A stretch of DNA of 64,000 nt from Ignelater luminosus (taxonomy: Eukaryota > Arthropoda > Insecta > Coleoptera > Elateridae): the NCBI GenBank assembly GCA_011009095.1, contig VTPC01091060.1, forward strand, positions 75,087 to 139,086, written 5' to 3'. Under the pieces are notes generated by a model. It was given only the letters and a program-made list of their open reading frames with translations, searched no databases and was not told where the DNA came from. The stretch's first letter is position 1. Every line of letters starts with the position of its first letter. Made by a program: the position numbers and the translations under genes. Shown piece after piece: positions 1 through 11,295 of the stretch.

Positions 1-1040
1 GCAGATTGCTGTCCGTTGGCAGTTAGATATTTCAGTACTATTCAAGATATTTACACTTTTTTTGCTGCGTCGACATACCGATGGAATTTAGTAAAAAATC
101 TTTTCCAAGAGAACAATAAACCGCTTACTATTAAACCTAAGTAGTGACACTAAATGGTCAGCAAGAGCGGATGCTATTAGAGCCATTACCAATGGATTCA
201 ATGAAATTAAATCAGCACTTTAAAAGTTAGAAGAAGACATGTCTCAAAAAAGATTAACCCAAATAGAAGCAAGAGGTTTATATGATAAGTTGAAAAGTTT
301 TGAATTTTGCTTAATGACTGTGTTGTAGAACAAAGTATTAAACAGAATTAATGCAACAAGCAAATCGTTGCAAGAAATAACTGCTAATTTAAATATAGCT
401 TGCACTTTGTATGAAAGTCTTATGGGATTTGTTCAGGAATTAAGAAACGATTTTGATTCTATTGAAGAACAGGTTAAAGAAATATGTGGCAATTTTACAG
501 ATGCAATTTATTCGACTGATTTTCAGAGAAGCCGTAAACGAAAGTGCAAATTTGATGACAATTGTGACGATGATATTCAATTTTCTGCCAAGAATAATTT
601 CAAAATAAATACTTTTTATGTAATGTGTGATTCTTTAGTCAACGAATTGATTAGAAGAAAAACAGCATATGCATCTATTAACAACATTCTTAAGTTTTTA
701 TTTACTGAAACAGACACACATAGTGCAGATTGTTTTGAGGTAATAAATAACATGTACAAAACAGATATTTACATTCATGAGATTCAAGACGAATGGCATC
801 AGTTTAATGCTATTTTAAGATAACCACGTAGAAAAGAATCCCGAAGAAATGTTAAATTCTATTATAAATAATAATATTATATCAACCTTTTCCAATGTGC
901 AAATTCTTCTAAGAATATATCTTACGATGCCAATAACTAATGCTAGTGGTGAAAGATCTTTCTCTACATTGAATAGAGTTAAAAATTATTTGAGAAATTC
1001 GATAAAAGAAGATAAACTATATCTGCACTATTTATACTAA
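1..1040 (+). pseudogene. hAT-superfamily transposase remnant (ZMYM/TTF-type)
   Basis: A cut-and-paste DNA transposase of the hAT superfamily, broken by stops and frame changes. The first 144 bases read CCPLAVRYFSTIQDIYTFFA, then a stop. The next piece holds DTKWSARADAIRAI, the conserved tract before the helical insertion domain of ZMYM1-like hAT proteins. A 151-codon stretch (368-823) is the insertion domain, and 849-1040 carries LPITNASGERSFSTLNRVKN, the classic hAT C-terminal dimerisation signature. The N-terminal zinc finger lies upstream of the window. From 1,340 to about 1,400 the sequence is relatively GC-rich and ends in a ggcccc-like tract resembling hAT termini, so the 3' end probably lies there. 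Family assignment is firm. It is non-functional because of stops near 144 and 330 and frame loss near 823. Confidence 0.85.
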
Positions 1041-1849
1041 ATATCGAACCCGAGTAGCACAAAAATTAGATTACGATTCTTTGATTAATATTTTTGCAGA
1101 ATCGAAGATCAGAAAAAGAATTATGATTTATTATTATTTTTTAATTCTTTGATTGATATTTTGACAACAGAAAATCAGAAAGAATTGTATGATTTATTTT
1201 TTCCAGTTTTTTATGCACGAAACGTTATTTTTTGTATTAATATATTGATTGCTTTATGTCTGTAATTGTTTTGAAACAAAAATTACTTTAATTTTAAATA
1301 TTACAATTTTATTTATATTTGTAGTCATACAAAATTTGTAAAGGGGTCCGTAAATATTATTTTGCCTAGAGCCCGCGAAGGTCTAAATTAGGCCCTGACT
1401 AAAGTATAAGATCAAGGGAGGTTTGGAATAGTCATAATTATTCCAGAAATAACTGAAAGTCAGGGTACAAGGATTATATTGTAATTTGGTTATCTAGCGC
1501 ATCCGCCGCCAGAGAAAATCTGTTCCAACTTCAAATTTCAAAAACTTATTGTACTGGGTCTCTTTAAAACCACAGTCACCAACCCTCAACGCTAACTTAA
1601 CTTTCATTACACTTATCGCTATCTGCAGCTGAAGTCGACCTTTATCCTTTTTCAAATACCATTTCTTAAGTTAGCTTGTTCCATGCTACAACCATCTTTG
1701 TATTTGTACTTATATTCCTGAACTCTCATATTTTTCTCGAAATAATTATCTTACCCTTTCTCTCATCGGAATCGGGCATCTTTTTTTTCTTCTTCCTTTG
1801 ACTAGGGCCATGTCCTGTTTGTCAGGCTTCTTTATTTAGCTGATGATGC

Positions 1850-4800
1850 AAACCAGCTCTGGTTCTATTTTGTCGGTAGCCCGCCTAGTGGTCGTCTACC
1901 TCCTGGTATCCCACCTCTGCACTATTTTGCAATTCTTTTGTCTCCCATTCTATTTGCGTATTCGTTCCAGGCCTTCTTTCTGTCTTTCGTCCACCTTACT
2001 ACGTCCTGTATGTTGCACCATCGTCTTATTTCCCTGTTTCTGTCCCTGTCTCTTAATGTTACTGCGGTTATTTTTCTTAATATCTTCATTTCTGTTCTTC
2101 ATAGTTTTCTCTTAGTTGCTTGTGTTTCCGGTTTAGTTTCATTTTCATATGTTATTATAGGCTTTACCATGATCTTGTATATTTGGACGTTACTCCTTCT
2201 ACTCATATATTTTCTCTGCCATATTACGCTATGCAAGCTTCCAGCCACCCGTGATGCTTTCGCGATTTGCTGTCGAGTCTCTAACAATATATTTCGATTG
2301 CTTGTGATTTCCACCCCCAAATACTTGAACTTCATCACCTGTTCCAATACTTCTCCGTCAGTCTCTAATTTACATCTCGTGGTTGTTTCGCTATTACCAT
2401 TACTTTCTATTTTGTTGTTGGACTGTCCATGTTATATCGCCATGCTGTTATTTTAAATCTGTATAGTAGTCTCTGCAGATCATCTTCTGTATTGGCTGCC
2501 AGCATAGCGTCATTGACATACCAGACTACGTTCACTTCAGAACTTCCCATTTCAGCTGTTTTAGATTCTCAATTATTTTGTTCATTATTAAGTTGAACAG
2601 GAAGGAGCTTAGAGAGTCTTCTTGTCTCACGCCTTTATTTACTGAGATCTTTTTGGTATATCCATAGGATGTACGTATTGCGGTTTTTCCATCTGCGCTT
2701 AACTCATGTATTATGTCTATGATGTTGTTTGAGATTTGAGGCTTTTTTTAAATCGAGGAAGGGGGCAGTCATATTCAATGGCATTCTCAATAATTTGCCG
2801 CATAATGAAGATTGCATCTATCGTGCTTCTGTTTCTCCGAAACCCTTATTCTTCCACTATATTTATGTTTTTTTCTAGTTTGCTTTTAATCACAGTGGTA
2901 AACAGTTTCAGAGCTGCATTTAGCAATGATATCCCTTGATAGTTTCCAGTGTCTTTGCGGTCTCCCTCCTTATAGACGGGTACAGTATAGCTACCCTTCC
3001 ATTTATTTGGTATTCGTTTGTCTTTAAGATCCTGTTAAATTGTTCGTTTAACCGTACTATTAATGTCTCTCCGCCATATTTGATTAGTTTATTGCTGATT
3101 CCATTGGGTCCTGGAGACTTTTTGTTTTTTATTTTCTCAGTCCTCAAAAATGCCCCATCTATTCTTTACCCTCTATGTTATTGATTTTTACAGTTGCACA
3201 TGTTTCTTTTTTCTGATTTTGTTGCATCCTTCATATTCTCTTCTGTGTACTATACAAATCATGCTCCATTTTGCTTGTGCGCCTTTTCCAGTATTCTCTC
3301 TTTATTTCTCTAATTCTTTGATTTGTTTTGTTGCGTACTTGTATGTATGTATCTCTTGCTTTCTGCGTTTTCTGTGTCTTACATTTTATAAAGGCTTTCT
3401 TTTTCTCTGTCAAACCAAGGAGTTGCTGTATTCCGTTTATTTATGTTTGTCATTTGTTTTCTTATAGTCTCTTCGGCTGCGTTCTTTACGGCATTTTCAA
3501 TTTCTTCGAAAGACATTTTACGTCTGGTATCTCGTGCACGTTACTGATAATCGTCAAGTTTCTATTTCAATCTTCTCTCACATAGAGATTGTGTTGTGGG
3601 GTGTGCTAAACTTTTTACGTTAAACTTTTCTGTATATAGCGGTTTGGTTTTTATTGGCTTTGCATCCAATCTTAGTTTACAAAGCACTAGTCCATGGTCT
3701 GAGCCGACGTTAGCAGATGATAATACCCTTACATCTAAAAGTTCTTTGGGATGTATGTGTTTGCTTGAAAATACAAAGTCGATTACTAACTGTTGTCCTC
3801 TGCTATTAGACCAGGTTATTTTATGTTGTATAGCGTGTTGTTTATCCGTAATTCATTCAATGCACAAAACTGTAGTAAGTTCTCTACATTATCGTTGCTT
3901 ACCTCCTCATAGAATCTTTGTTTGATACCAAGGCTGACATCATTTTCCACTCGCCCATTAAAATCTTTTAGTAGTATTATGCTTTCTTGTTTTGGATTAA
4001 TATCAATTAAGTCCTGGAGTTCATCGTAGAATTGGCCTTTTTCTGTTCGTCCTCTTCCCGTATCCGGTTCGTACACAGCTATCAGGTTTGTTTTTCTCTT
4101 TCCCCCTTGTATCGATACTAGCAGCATTCTTTCGTTGACATATTTCACATTGGTTATGTTACGTGAATACTTGTTATGTATCATCAATCCTACACCCGCG
4201 TGTGCGCGAGCGTGTTTGTCTACTCCTCAGTATATTAAGGTGTAGTTTCCTCTAATGATTGTTCCTTTCCCTTTTTGCTTGGTTTCGCTAAGAGCGCATA
4301 TTTCAATATTGTGCTGTTCTATCTCTGTTATTATTTCCTGTTCTCTGGGTAGCTATAATCCGATATTCCATGCGCATATTCCATCGGGCATTTAAGCAAC
4401 ATAAATGCCCTGTATCATCATTTTTAAAGCCACAAGTAACAGACGACTTCTTAATATCTTGTTTAACACTTTTTCCAAAAGTGGTAGTGAGGTAATTGGT
4501 CTTATCTTTATCTCCCCTTGAAGTATCCAGGTTGTCTTTACCAATCTTTAAACAGTCAGGCAACACCTCTTTGAGCAGATACTCTTGATGTACTTTGCTC
4601 ATGTAGCCCGTTATGACTCTCTTCCTTAAAAGCCTCTACGCCTGTTTTTCTTTTCTTTTTATTTCATACTTCTTTTTCGTTTTTCTAACTCTTTTATTCA
4701 ATTCTTGGCCAACATGGAACCTTAATACCACATATCTTAGTAATTCTTGCTATTGCTATCTAGCATGCTTTTTCATACAATTGCTGCAAGCTCTCTGCTT

Positions 4801-4890
4801 TCCTTGTCATTCTCTCTGTATCTGCCGATATCATCTCCATATTCATTGGTACAATACCTTTTTCTAGCGCCTCTTCGAACTTCAAAAACG
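1850..4890 (-). mobile_element. Degenerate non-LTR retrotransposon (endonuclease + reverse transcriptase)
   Basis: Read on the minus strand from 4,890 down. First comes a short basic region (4,870-4,610), then the start of an apurinic-type endonuclease: ICAWNIG and PREQEIITEIEQHNIEICAL in two frames (4,380-4,300). A readable endonuclease piece follows at 4,187-3,816 (LIAVYEPDTGRG, DFNGRVEND). The RT finger motif KSPGPNGISNKLIKYGG lies at 3,147-2,920, then the polymerase box near 2,500, and a C-terminal RT piece (FKYLGVEITSNRN, YKIMVKPIITYENE) at 2,347-2,099. The polymerase box reads YVND instead of YADD, so the first catalytic Asp is lost. Every domain is in a different frame from the next. 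Multi-copy insect LINEs of this layout are often mis-annotated as craniofacial development protein 2-like. Clade not determined. Confidence 0.85.
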
Positions 4891-5589
4891 GGCTTGTTAA
4901 GGTTTAACGATGAATAAAATTTATATTTATCTCAATAAAGTTTTTTCTCATATTGCTTCATAGATTGTGTAAGACGGGGGTTTCCTAAAGGGCAAAATTT
5001 GTTTATAAAGTAACAAAATCAACACTTATGTAACATTATAAAACTTAATTTAAAAATTTTAACTTTAAGATACAAAGACGCTTAAGAATTAAAAACTAGA
5101 GTGGCAAGATCCAGCTTGAGCTCTACCACTGACTTTGTTTAATTTACATCATTCACAGATATATTGTGTCGCTTTGTCATTATCGACTCCTACGCAGCTC
5201 TAATGAACTCACTTTTTACATTTTAAACAATTTATCGGTCCCTCTGTAGATCTAGATCTAACCCAGTGCAGTAAACACAGGAACTAAATACTGTTATCAT
5301 TATAGCTTTCGTCAGAAGAATCTTGTTTTAGACGTTTGACTCAAGTTTTTTTTTTGTTCTAACCCAGATAGTCCTGAATTTTTTTTGGGGGGTTTTAAAA
5401 ATATTTATTGAGCACATACGCATAAGGTTACTAGTAACACATACTATATACGGTTTTCAGATTTTGTACGTGTGTATAGCAAGCCATAAAATACGATTTC
5501 CTTCTGGAGGGACATTAGAACAATATAACATCCAAATTATAAAAGGTTACAAGAAATATTTAGACTTCTAGAAATAAGAAGCAACTGTG
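4891..5589. other. Non-coding AT-rich spacer
   Basis: No coding signal, RNA gene or clear repeat was seen here. It may include the 3' untranslated and terminal part of the minus-strand piggyBac element that follows; no terminal inverted repeat was recognised. Confidence 0.4.
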
Positions 5590-7300
5590 ATTTAAAACAT
5601 TTTATTTTTATGGTAACTGATAAAACAGTCTAGGTGTAAAGCGACTTTGCATTTTATACATTTGGTGGTACATTTTTTGCCGTAATTCTTGTACTACAGC
5701 TGTTATTTTTTGCCAGTGCTTTCATGATGATCTACACCATCGTACCTACAGTCTGCGTAATTGATTGGCTTGCTGGGTTGTCCTTTCTGCGTTACTATAC
5801 GTAAATAGCTAACACAACTTACCGTCTAAATGTTGAGTGATCTATTTGACCTTTAATTCTCTGGTGCAGTTGCCAGGCATTATTTTCAGAAACATCAATC
5901 AGGTGAGATATAAGTGGAAAATATCACTTTTTACCTTGAATATTTACGCGATAAAGTGAATTATTCTGATCAGCCCTGTCGATTCCTCCCATCTTTAGGT
6001 TGTACGTATTTAGAGCTTTAGGCTGTTGAATCGTAATCTCTCTTCTCTAAATAAGCGGGCTACGTTTTTTACTGGTTGAACGTGGTCAAAATTTGTCACA
6101 ATTGAAACAATATTATTATCGTTCCGTCTAATAACTGAAACAAAGTCATNNNNNNNNNNNNNNNNNNNNNNNNNNNNNNNNNNNNNNNNNNNNNNNNNNN
6201 NNNNNNNNNNNNNNNNNNNNNNNNNNNNNNNNNNNNNNNNNNNNNNNNNNNNNNNNNNNNNNNNNNNNNNNNNNNNNNNNNNNNNNNNNNNNNNNNNNNN
6301 NNNNNNNNNNNNNNNNNNNNNNNNNNNNNNNNNNNNNNNNNNNNNNNNNNNNNNNNNNNNNNNNNNNNNNNNNNNNNNNNNNNNNNNNNNNNNNNNNNNN
6401 NNNNNNNNNNNNNNNNNNNNNNNNNNNNNNNNNNNNNNNNNNNNNNNNNNNNNNNNNNNNNNNNNNNNNNNNNNNNNNNNNNNNNNNNNNNNNNNNNNNN
6501 NNNNNNNNNNNNNNNNNNNNNNNNNNNNNNNNNNNNNNNNNNNNNNNNNTTTTTCTAACTTGTCGTTGTTGCACACATGTATATTTGACATTATGTACTG
6601 AAACCTGTATCTGAAAATAGCTCGTGCTACTAAATCGTTGTAAGTACCTCGTTCTGTTTGCCACTACATAGGTTTTCGAGGAACTGCTACACATGCGCTT
6701 AGAAGAAGAACAGCGATAAAAACTAATATTCCATTATCACTACAATTTTCCAGTATGTTTCTTTTGGTTGCATTTTGGTTGGTAAAGGTGATCATCATAA
6801 TTAAAACTTCCTCATCAATAAAATCGGAAGTAATCTAGCGGAGATTTAGCTTTCTGAGGAAAGCATGAGTTCATCAAAGACCATTGTATTATCGACTCAG
6901 ATAACTCATTCATTTTTGGTTTACTTTCTTTGCTATTTTGGAGGAGATGGTGTTCGAGTACGATGGCGTTTACATAGAAGTTTTGCTAATGATGATGGCC
7001 CAGCAACAGGTGAAGGTGATACGGTATCGTCATCAGAAATGTTATCCGTTTCCATTTGATTACAATTTACAGTAACACCTAAATTCATTTAGCTTTTAGG
7101 TATATTATCCATATTCGGATTATCTTCAGTGGTGGTAAGGCTGCCACATTCAACCCTTCTAGCGAGATTTCAGCATTCACACTTTCAAGTAATTCTAAAA
7201 CTTTATGTAGGTAACGTCCGTTTTTTACTGAAAAAAAGAAACAAAAAAAATTGAAGTTACAGAATTCTACCATACTTCTGGAAGAATTTCAAACTTTAGG
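5590..7300 (-). pseudogene. piggyBac-family transposase remnant, interrupted by assembly gap
   Basis: Minus-strand fragments match piggyBac transposases in order. Around 7,270-7,100: VLELLESVNAEISLEGLNVA and LPP, the acidic N-terminal region. Around 6,800-6,700: a FxAVLLLSAxV-like helix in broken frames. At 6,680-6,560: RAxxRYRFQYIMSNIHVCNN, the conserved SRxRFxxIxxxLHFxDN region. The gap removes the central catalytic RNase H-like core. Below it DFVSVIRRND and a tract corresponding to MGGIDRADQN are readable (6,150-5,960). The C-terminal Cys-rich domain (CTTKCIKCKVALHLDCFISYH-like, about 5,690-5,600) closes the protein. Several frameshifts and stops make it a pseudogene. No TTAA-flanked terminal repeats were identified. 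Confidence 0.8.
6150..6549. other. Assembly gap (400 N)
   Basis: Exactly 400 unknown bases. The round number suggests an estimated or default gap size. Any reading frame crossing it, such as the two apparent minus-strand frames there, has no support inside the gap. Confidence 1.
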
Positions 7301-7980
7301 GCGGCCATATCCCAAAATGTATGCAGCTTCTCGTAAGATTGATAGTAAGTAGTGAAAAATATACTATTCTCAAACACTTGTCATGTTTACATTATTATAA
7401 TAATAAATAGATGAATAAATATACTTACCCATCTATTATGACATCTGTGAGTTTATCCATTTTCAAATCTATGAAACTTCAATAACACAACACGCATCAT
7501 GTACATAGTTTTACGTAATTGTAATAAGTGCAACGAAAGTAGATACCTTTCTGGACAGTAACATATGTATTGGCCGCCATCTACCGGAACTAAACATAAT
7601 TTTGTCCAGCACACATTTTATGTCATTGTACACTATGTCCTTCCAGAAGGATCGTAGTACTCTCTGAGTTAATTTAAGAATTCCCCATTTTGCAATAGTC
7701 TGTTTTGCTTATTTCTTTTTCCCTATTTTACTTTTTTTTCTAATTCTTTTTTGTTCCGTATGTTTTTTTCTAATTCTTACTTGTACGAAAAGAGGTAATT
7801 GTAGCAGTCTTGCTTCTTTCTCTAGTCGGTCTTATGTTCTGCTTCGAGCTCGCAACTGCAAATGTGGTATCATGTTGAGTTGTTGATGATCGATGACTAT
7901 GTTGATTATCAGACCAAAATGAAATACCAAGCTAAGGATCGATGATTTCATTATTTGCAGCGAATGACTGGCAAGGGGAA

Positions 7981-8360
7981 GGCACAATGAGTCTGTCGCC
8001 GATCTCGATGAAATATTTACTGGCGATTCTACATCAAAAAGAAGTCGACACGTATTTTGCCGTTCATCTAAATAAAAAAAATTTTATAGGTCGGAAAATG
8101 GCTAAAATTGGCTTTCACGAAACTGCCGCTGCTCCATCTGTCTTAACCGATTTCAATGAAACTTTTATGGGTGTTTCTGCATCGAAAAATATTAGACCCG
8201 CGTGTAGGGGTTTTTCAATATACTTCCCAGAAAAGCCAGAATAAAATTTACTGTGCCCATGCCTGTTCCGCCTTTTGTCGTGAAACTACGTGTCGACTTA
8301 TCTTCAATGTAGAATCATCAGTAAAAATTTCATCAAGACCGGCGACGGATTTACTGTGCC
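7981..8360. repeat. Imperfect inverted repeat (80-bp arms, ~220-bp loop)
   Basis: Bases 7,981-8,060 on the plus strand align without gaps to the reverse complement of 8,281-8,360, at roughly 79% identity by eye (for example aagtcgacacgta in both arms). Read in the same frame, both arms encode a similar peptide: SVADLDEIFTGDST in the plus arm and SVAGLDEIFTDDST in the minus arm. This suggests an inverted duplication of a coding segment rather than a chance foldback. The right arm continues into the pogo-like fragment, so the duplicated segment is probably the transposase C-terminal tail. Confidence 0.7.
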
Positions 8361-8900
8361 CTTCCCTTGTGAATGCTATTGCGATTATTATCATTTTGTA
8401 GTGTGCCCAATACGGAATATTTTGTTCTCAGAGTGACTATAAGGTGTTATGTCTCTTTTGAGTATTTGTATGTTAGTGGTGTCAGAAATGATAAAGTCGC
8501 TTTTAGAAGACACAGAGGAATCATAGGTCCATGTTACATTTTTTTAAACCGTTTAGCGATGTAGTCAAACGCTTTTTCAAACAGCTCTTCCACTTGTCTG
8601 GTTGTTACTAACAGTCCTGCATAGAGTGCAACCAAGCAGTAACAACTTGTTCGTAATAAGTACTTAAAGGCTTCATAAAGGCCACATCAAGTGACTGAAG
8701 CAAATTCCAGCTTCTCAGACCATGTTTGTATTTCTAGTGCATATTGCCCGTCAAGCAGTAGCAGCACAGGGCGTTTTTTTTATTGCTCCACTGAAAATGA
8801 TACATTTTTGAAAATTATTGACATCCAGCCTGTTTCACTGCAAACACCCGAGGCACCGTATGGAGCATTAATCATCAGCTTAAGTTTTATTCGCTTCCTG
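8361..8900 (-). pseudogene. pogo/Tigger-type transposase remnant
   Basis: Minus-strand pieces match the DDE region of CENP-B-like pogo transposases. At about 8,880-8,820: NAPYGASGVCSETGWM, the block before the second catalytic Asp. At about 8,770-8,740: PVLLLLDGQYA, where D is catalytic. At about 8,700-8,640: LQSLDVAFMKPLSTYYEQ, equivalent to the QPLDVxxFxPLK block with the third Asp. At about 8,620-8,560: VEELFEKAFDYIAKRF-like, the downstream helix, in another frame. The N-terminal helix-turn-helix and the first catalytic Asp were not found. The copy is strongly decayed and clearly different from the better preserved pogo element at 59,337-62,290. Confidence 0.7.
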
Positions 8901-8930
8901 GGAAACATTAGCGTTGGTGGAATGCAATGA

Positions 8931-9747
8931 CCTGTTGCATTGAATCAAATCTTTACTGTAACCGCTAAAATTGTATTTTTCATATTGCCTCTTTCTGTTT
9001 TGCAAACATGGATTCTCAGCATTCTAAAAATAAAAATAATAGTTATTTATTGTTCTATAAGATAAAGACATACTTTATCGACAAGTGAGTTATCTTTCAC
9101 GAGCTTCTAAAGTCTTTTTATCCTCGTATGTCGTATACTGCTTGATTTTATAGCAGTTATGGAATCCAATTATAAATAAGGTATATATTATTAGTCTTGG
9201 TCACGGTTATCGCTGGCAACTGACAATCGACGTTTTGAGGTAAACAAAAATTGATACCTGCTACATAATAAGAACATTGTGTATTGCAAAAATAAGCTTC
9301 TTCATGCTCACACAACGACGCAAACTCTCATATCGACAGCATTCACACAATTGAAAGGGGCGAGTTAACGGCCTGCATTAAAAATTTTTCCAATCGCTCC
9401 ATGCGTTTGTTTGAAAAGGTAATACGGCAGTCTGTCTTGCTCCACTCTCCTCTATTTTATCCCCTGAAGTACCTTCGTCCTTTCCTTCTCAATTTTCAGT
9501 TCAAACCTTGTTTGTCGCTCAATGATTTTTGTTTAACATTCACTTTCCTATTAAGCTCTGCAATACTCCTAGTAGCTCTAACACCGATCCAACTTAGTTC
9601 ATTAACAAAAAGTCGAGTACCTATCTTCATCTTTATATGTATCCAAATTATCATCAATATCATTTAAAAATTCTGTTCCTTTTTGACCTGCAGTGTCTGT
9701 TTTACAAACAATATACCTTCTATTTAGATCCCATTTAGAGTTCGTAA
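8931..9747. other. Non-coding spacer
   Basis: AT-rich sequence with no convincing gene. The 88-codon plus-strand frame at 9,401-9,667 has no recognisable domain and looks like chance. Confidence 0.4.
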
Positions 9748-9984
9748 GATATTTTTTGCACGACCGCCTGTAAAGTTGCCTCTTTACAACTAGCTGTCAA
9801 TATCGAAAGTTGACAATTATAAACGTTTGCAATTAATTTCACGTATCGATGTTATAATGGCCGTATCGATGTCGTAATGAAATCATTATATGTTCCTATG
9901 ATCTTGGCCAATTTCAGTTTTTAATCTACCGTTAATGGTTTTTCTTTATTATTTTCTTTAAAATACGGTCGTGCAAAGAATATT
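9748..9984. repeat. Possible MITE with ~19-bp terminal inverted repeats
   Basis: The left end (9,748-9,766, gatattttttgcacgaccg) is the near reverse complement of 9,965-9,984 (cggtcgtgcaaagaatattg). Inside lie several small palindromes (gtaaag...ctttac at about 9,770-9,790; gtcaa...ttgac at about 9,797-9,815) and a near-perfect tandem pair cgtatcgatgttataatg / cgtatcgatgtcgtaatg. Total length of about 237 bp with no coding capacity fits a miniature inverted-repeat element. The family is not recognised and a target duplication could not be fixed. Confidence 0.55.
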
Positions 9985-9990
9985 GTATAC

Positions 9991-10080
9991 AACTCGAGTG
10001 TAAAGTGTGTTTTTTGAATTCGTAGGGTTTATGGCACGAGCGACAGCGACATTCAAAAAACTTCACTTTACACCCTTGTT
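9991..10080. repeat. 90-bp foldback hairpin
   Basis: Bases 9,991-10,019 pair with 10,052-10,080 in inverse orientation (gtgtaaagtg and ttttttgaat in one arm, attcaaaaaa and cactttacac in the other). Only a few mismatches interrupt about 29-bp arms. The loop of about 32 bases contains cgagcgacagcgac. It lies just outside the possible MITE and also carries a gtaaag/ctttac core, so the two could belong to one compound repeat. Confidence 0.65.
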
Positions 10081-11295
10081 ATATAAATAACTCTTTCCAT
10101 ACCTTGGATACGAGTATGATAGTCCCGGCTCTCACCTTGTCATCATATCTAAGACCAAGTTTTTCAAGTACCCTTCATTCTAAGTGGAGTTTCTTGTGCT
10201 AGAATCACATTGACGTTGATATAGTTCCTTAACCACAACGTTTTCATGTTTTCTAGATTTCATATTTTGTTCATTCATATCTAGTGCACGTTTACATTAT
10301 TTTTAATCTCTTGATAAAAGTAACGTAATTTGGGTCCGTCGCTGCATGTTGCGTTTGGAGTTTCTAGATTCTAATAGCAGTTCTCTAACTCAGTGTTTCT
10401 TTCCTCACTATAAACATATCTTCTTATCCCTAGAGTGCTGCTGTACATGTCTAAACTCACTACAACAATAACATCTAAATTAATAGGTTTCGTCTTTATA
10501 ATTCTTTTAAAAAAGAGCGCCGCCGAACTTGGAGGATCCAACTCTGGGATTCCAACATCACCTTCTAGTTAAAAATTTCATGTCATTTCCTTCAACTCCA
10601 AATTATTCTAACTTTAGGTTCTGCTCAAATATGAGAGCATTAACCTCCTCCTGAAGATAAACTTTCTCAACACTAACCAACATAGTCTTAGAATCCGCGT
10701 TTGCAATGTTCTTAATTTCCGGCTCCTGGATGTCTTTTATTTCTACCGCCTTTTAAATCATCTCTCTGACCTCTCTAGCATTTTGAGCTTGTGTATACTT
10801 TGTGGTCACAAGTTAATCCATTTGTCTATCTATTCCAAAAACACATCTTGGCATTAATCTCAAAAACTGCAAGAATAAATTTTGTTTCACGTGCTCTATA
10901 AGATAGATTCAAATACTTCTTTTATCTTTTCACACAATCTATGAAATAACCAGGTATACAAGAACTTAGAGATGATACAGTAATAAAGTAAAGAATGCGT
11001 TTTACATAAATTTGAAGTTAAGACTCCCTAATGGTCTTTTGTTTCAAGTCTGGTCTCTAGACAGTAGTATCCATCGCTGTAGCATTTGAAATGCTTCAAT
11101 TCAAATTCTGCTGTCTTGACTCTACGAAGCTGTAGTTTCGTTGAGTGGTAGAATGTTTGCTATTCTCCCATAGCGATATGAAATGTGACACAAAGACCTT
11201 CCATAAAATCTACTTTGCGTTAAGTACGAAATACGAAGTTCATAGAGTGTTTTCATGGGCTAAAATATGACAAATAATCTACCTCACTTTTTCAG
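10081..11295. other. Probable intron of the desaturase gene
   Basis: No coding signal. The sequence ends in a pyrimidine-rich tract and ag at 11,294-11,295, the acceptor of the penultimate desaturase exon. The upstream exons, which should carry the first two histidine boxes, were not found anywhere in 1-11,295. They must lie before the window, in the gap, or be lost. Confidence 0.5.

Noticed and set aside
1938..2456. 172-codon plus-strand frame, hydrophobic
   Set aside because: It is the antisense of the LINE reverse transcriptase; the hydrophobic composition comes from the t-rich complement of Lys/Asn/Glu codons.
6010..6694. Two minus-strand frames of 182-193 codons
   Set aside because: Mostly unknown bases from the assembly gap; only the ends carry piggyBac sequence.
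7942..8244. 100-codon plus-strand frame that could pass for a small gene
   Set aside because: It lies across one arm of the inverted duplication, and the conserved reading is another frame shared with the pogo fragment.
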